Shown: positions 5,082 through 6,162 of the stretch, in pieces
Position numbering within the stretch: position 1 is the first letter of the stretch
How the letters are laid out: each line of letters opens with the position of its first letter
Origin: an uncultured Collinsella sp.
Lineage (GTDB): Bacteria > Actinomycetota > Coriobacteriia > Coriobacteriales > Coriobacteriaceae
DNA: 6,162 nucleotides
NCBI GenBank assembly: GCA_900757265.1
Contig: CAAENW010000230.1
Location: 1 to 6,162 of the forward strand
Direction: 5' to 3'
Made by a program: the position numbers and the translations under genes
The notes under the pieces: model-generated
Database searches by the model: none
Told to the model about the DNA's origin: nothing
The model's input: only the letters and a program-made list of their open reading frames with translations

Positions 5082-6162
5082 ATGGCACGACTGCATGTAA
5101 TGGAACGCAGCCACGCTCAGGCCGTCATGGACGACCTGCACGATGCGCTTGGACGCCGTCTGGCGGTGAGTTCGCTCGCCCCGTGCCCCGTTGAGTTTAC
5201 GGCGGCGCTCGTCAACCTGTGCTCCACCCAGAGCTGCGGCAAATGCACGCCCTGCCGCGTGGGCCTGAGCGCGCTGAGCGATCTGCTCGCCGATGTGCTC
5301 GAGGGCCGCGCCGACGAGTCCACGCTCAACCTGGTCGAGCGCACGGCCCGCACCATCTATCTTTCGAGCGACTGCGCCATCGGTTACGAGGCCGGTGCTA
5401 TGGCACTTACGGCTATCCGTGGCTTCCGCGACGACTTTGAGCACCACATCCGCGAACACTCCTGTGGCTTTGACCGCGAGGCCCGCGTCCCGTGCGTCTC
5501 GGGCTGCCCGGCGCACGTCGACATTCCCGGTTATATTTCGCTGGTCGAGGCGGGTCGTTATGCCGACGCCGTCAAGGTCATCCGCAAGAACAACCCGCTG
5601 CCGCTCGTCTGCGGCCTGGTGTGCGAGCATCCCTGCGAGATGCACTGCCGCCGCGGCATGGTCGACGACCCCATGAACATCCTCGCTCTCAAGCGTTTTG
5701 CCGTTGAGCACAGCGACCTCAACGACCACAAGCCCCATGTAGTGGACAACACCGGCAAGCGCGTCGCCGTGATCGGCGGCGGCCCGGCCGCCCTTTCCTG
5801 TGCCTACTACCTGGCCGTGATGGGCCATAAGGTGACCATCTTTGAGCAGCGCCACCACCTGGGCGGCATGCTGCGCTACGGCATTCCCAGCTACCGTCTG
5901 CCGCGCGAGCGCCTGCAGGCCGAGATCGACTGGATCTTGAGCGCCGGCATCGACGTGGAACTCGACCACTCCGTCAACGGCGAGGAGCTTGCCCGCCTGC
6001 GCGACGAGTTCGATGCCGTCTACCTGGCCATCGGTGCCCACAACGACAAGAAGCTCGGCCTTCCGGGCGAAGAGGCGCCCGGCGTTGAGTCGGCCGTCAA
6101 GATGCTGCGCGCCATCGGCGACGACGTGATGCCGGACTTCTCCGGCAAGCAGGTAGTGGTCA
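5082..6162 (+). CDS. Iron-sulfur flavoprotein: NuoF-like 4Fe-4S motif plus GltD-like oxidoreductase (3' truncated)
   Basis: The first 360 residues of a cytoplasmic electron-transfer protein are visible; the frame is open to the window edge. Residues 50-98 resemble the C-terminal 4Fe-4S site of NuoF-type NADH dehydrogenase subunits: SCGKCTPCR with Cys52, Cys55 and Cys58, then Cys98 after 39 intervening residues. Next comes a GltD-type iron-sulfur region with PCVSGCPAHVDIPGYI (Cys138, Cys142) and Cys177, Cys181, Cys185 and Cys189 spaced CxxxCxxxCxxxC. An FAD-binding fold follows at VAVIGGGPAALSCAYYLA (228-245), then GGMLRYGIPSYRLPRERL (261-278) and the YLAIGAH strand end. The window cuts off as the NAD(P)-binding fold begins (GKQVVV). 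ATG 5082 has GAGGGG (5071-5076) five bases upstream. Relatives are labelled glutamate synthase small subunit, FAD-dependent oxidoreductase or NAD(P)-binding protein, and often accompany formate dehydrogenases or hydrogenases. The partner and true electron acceptor are not visible here, so a glutamate synthase role should not be assumed. Confidence 0.88.
   Translation, partial: MARLHVMERSHAQAVMDDLHDALGRRLAVSSLAPCPVEFTAALVNLCSTQSCGKCTPCRVGLSALSDLLADVLEGRADESTLNLVERTARTIYLSSDCAIGYEAGAMALTAIRGFRDDFEHHIREHSCGFDREARVPCVSGCPAHVDIPGYISLVEAGRYADAVKVIRKNNPLPLVCGLVCEHPCEMHCRRGMVDDPMNILALKRFAVEHSDLNDHKPHVVDNTGKRVAVIGGGPAALSCAYYLAVMGHKVTIFEQRHHLGGMLRYGIPSYRLPRERLQAEIDWILSAGIDVELDHSVNGEELARLRDEFDAVYLAIGAHNDKKLGLPGEEAPGVESAVKMLRAIGDDVMPDFSGKQVVV

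Noticed and set aside
5016..6041. A 341-codon - strand open frame opposite the flavoprotein gene
   Set aside because: The + strand carries cysteine and FAD motifs with correct spacing; the antisense product has Ala/Val/His-rich low-information sequence.
1..6162. CRISPR array, tRNA or rRNA genes, insertion sequence
   Set aside because: I saw no regularly spaced repeat array, cloverleaf with a CCA end, rRNA-like stretch or transposase-like protein in the window.

Overview
The window looks like chromosomal DNA of a fairly GC-rich anaerobic actinobacterium. The coding regions strongly prefer G or C at third codon positions, and the gene set suits a gut member of the Coriobacteriia such as Collinsella. 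The taxon is inferred from composition and gene content, not from a marker gene.

Regions, left to right: (1) 1-56 is the tail of an upstream transcription unit ending in a strong rho-independent terminator. (2) 57-337 is a 281-base non-coding leader and control region. It holds two separate direct-repeat pairs, a probable -10 box, an RNA element resembling the RAT antiterminator target of BglG/LicT proteins, and a long stem that competes with it. (3) 338-4825 is a compact four-gene sugar operon on the + strand: a single-domain glucose-family PTS EIIA, a LicT/BglG-type antiterminator, an alpha-glucoside PTS EIICB permease and a GH4 6-phospho-alpha-glucosidase. (4) 4858-4895 is a 17-bp terminator hairpin closing the operon. 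(5) 4896-5081 is a second intergenic control region with small repeats. (6) From 5082 to the window edge runs the 5' part of an iron-sulfur flavoprotein that joins a NuoF-like 4Fe-4S motif to a GltD-like (glutamate synthase small subunit) oxidoreductase.

The operon appears self-contained. EIIA passes phosphate from HPr to the EIIB domain of the permease, which imports and phosphorylates an alpha-glucoside such as maltose or a related disaccharide. The GH4 enzyme then splits the 6-phosphate disaccharide inside the cell. The antiterminator keeps all four regulatory histidines of its PRD domains, so it can sense PTS phosphorylation. Its likely target is the RAT-like hairpin in the leader, which would make the operon autoregulated. 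The final gene is unrelated to sugar uptake and probably belongs to a redox or electron-transfer unit continuing past the window.

The best candidates for something not yet described are the leader RNA switch, which is diverged from the classic RAT and lacks a U-tract, and the 21-bp-spaced repeat upstream of the promoter. The protein-coding genes belong to known families.
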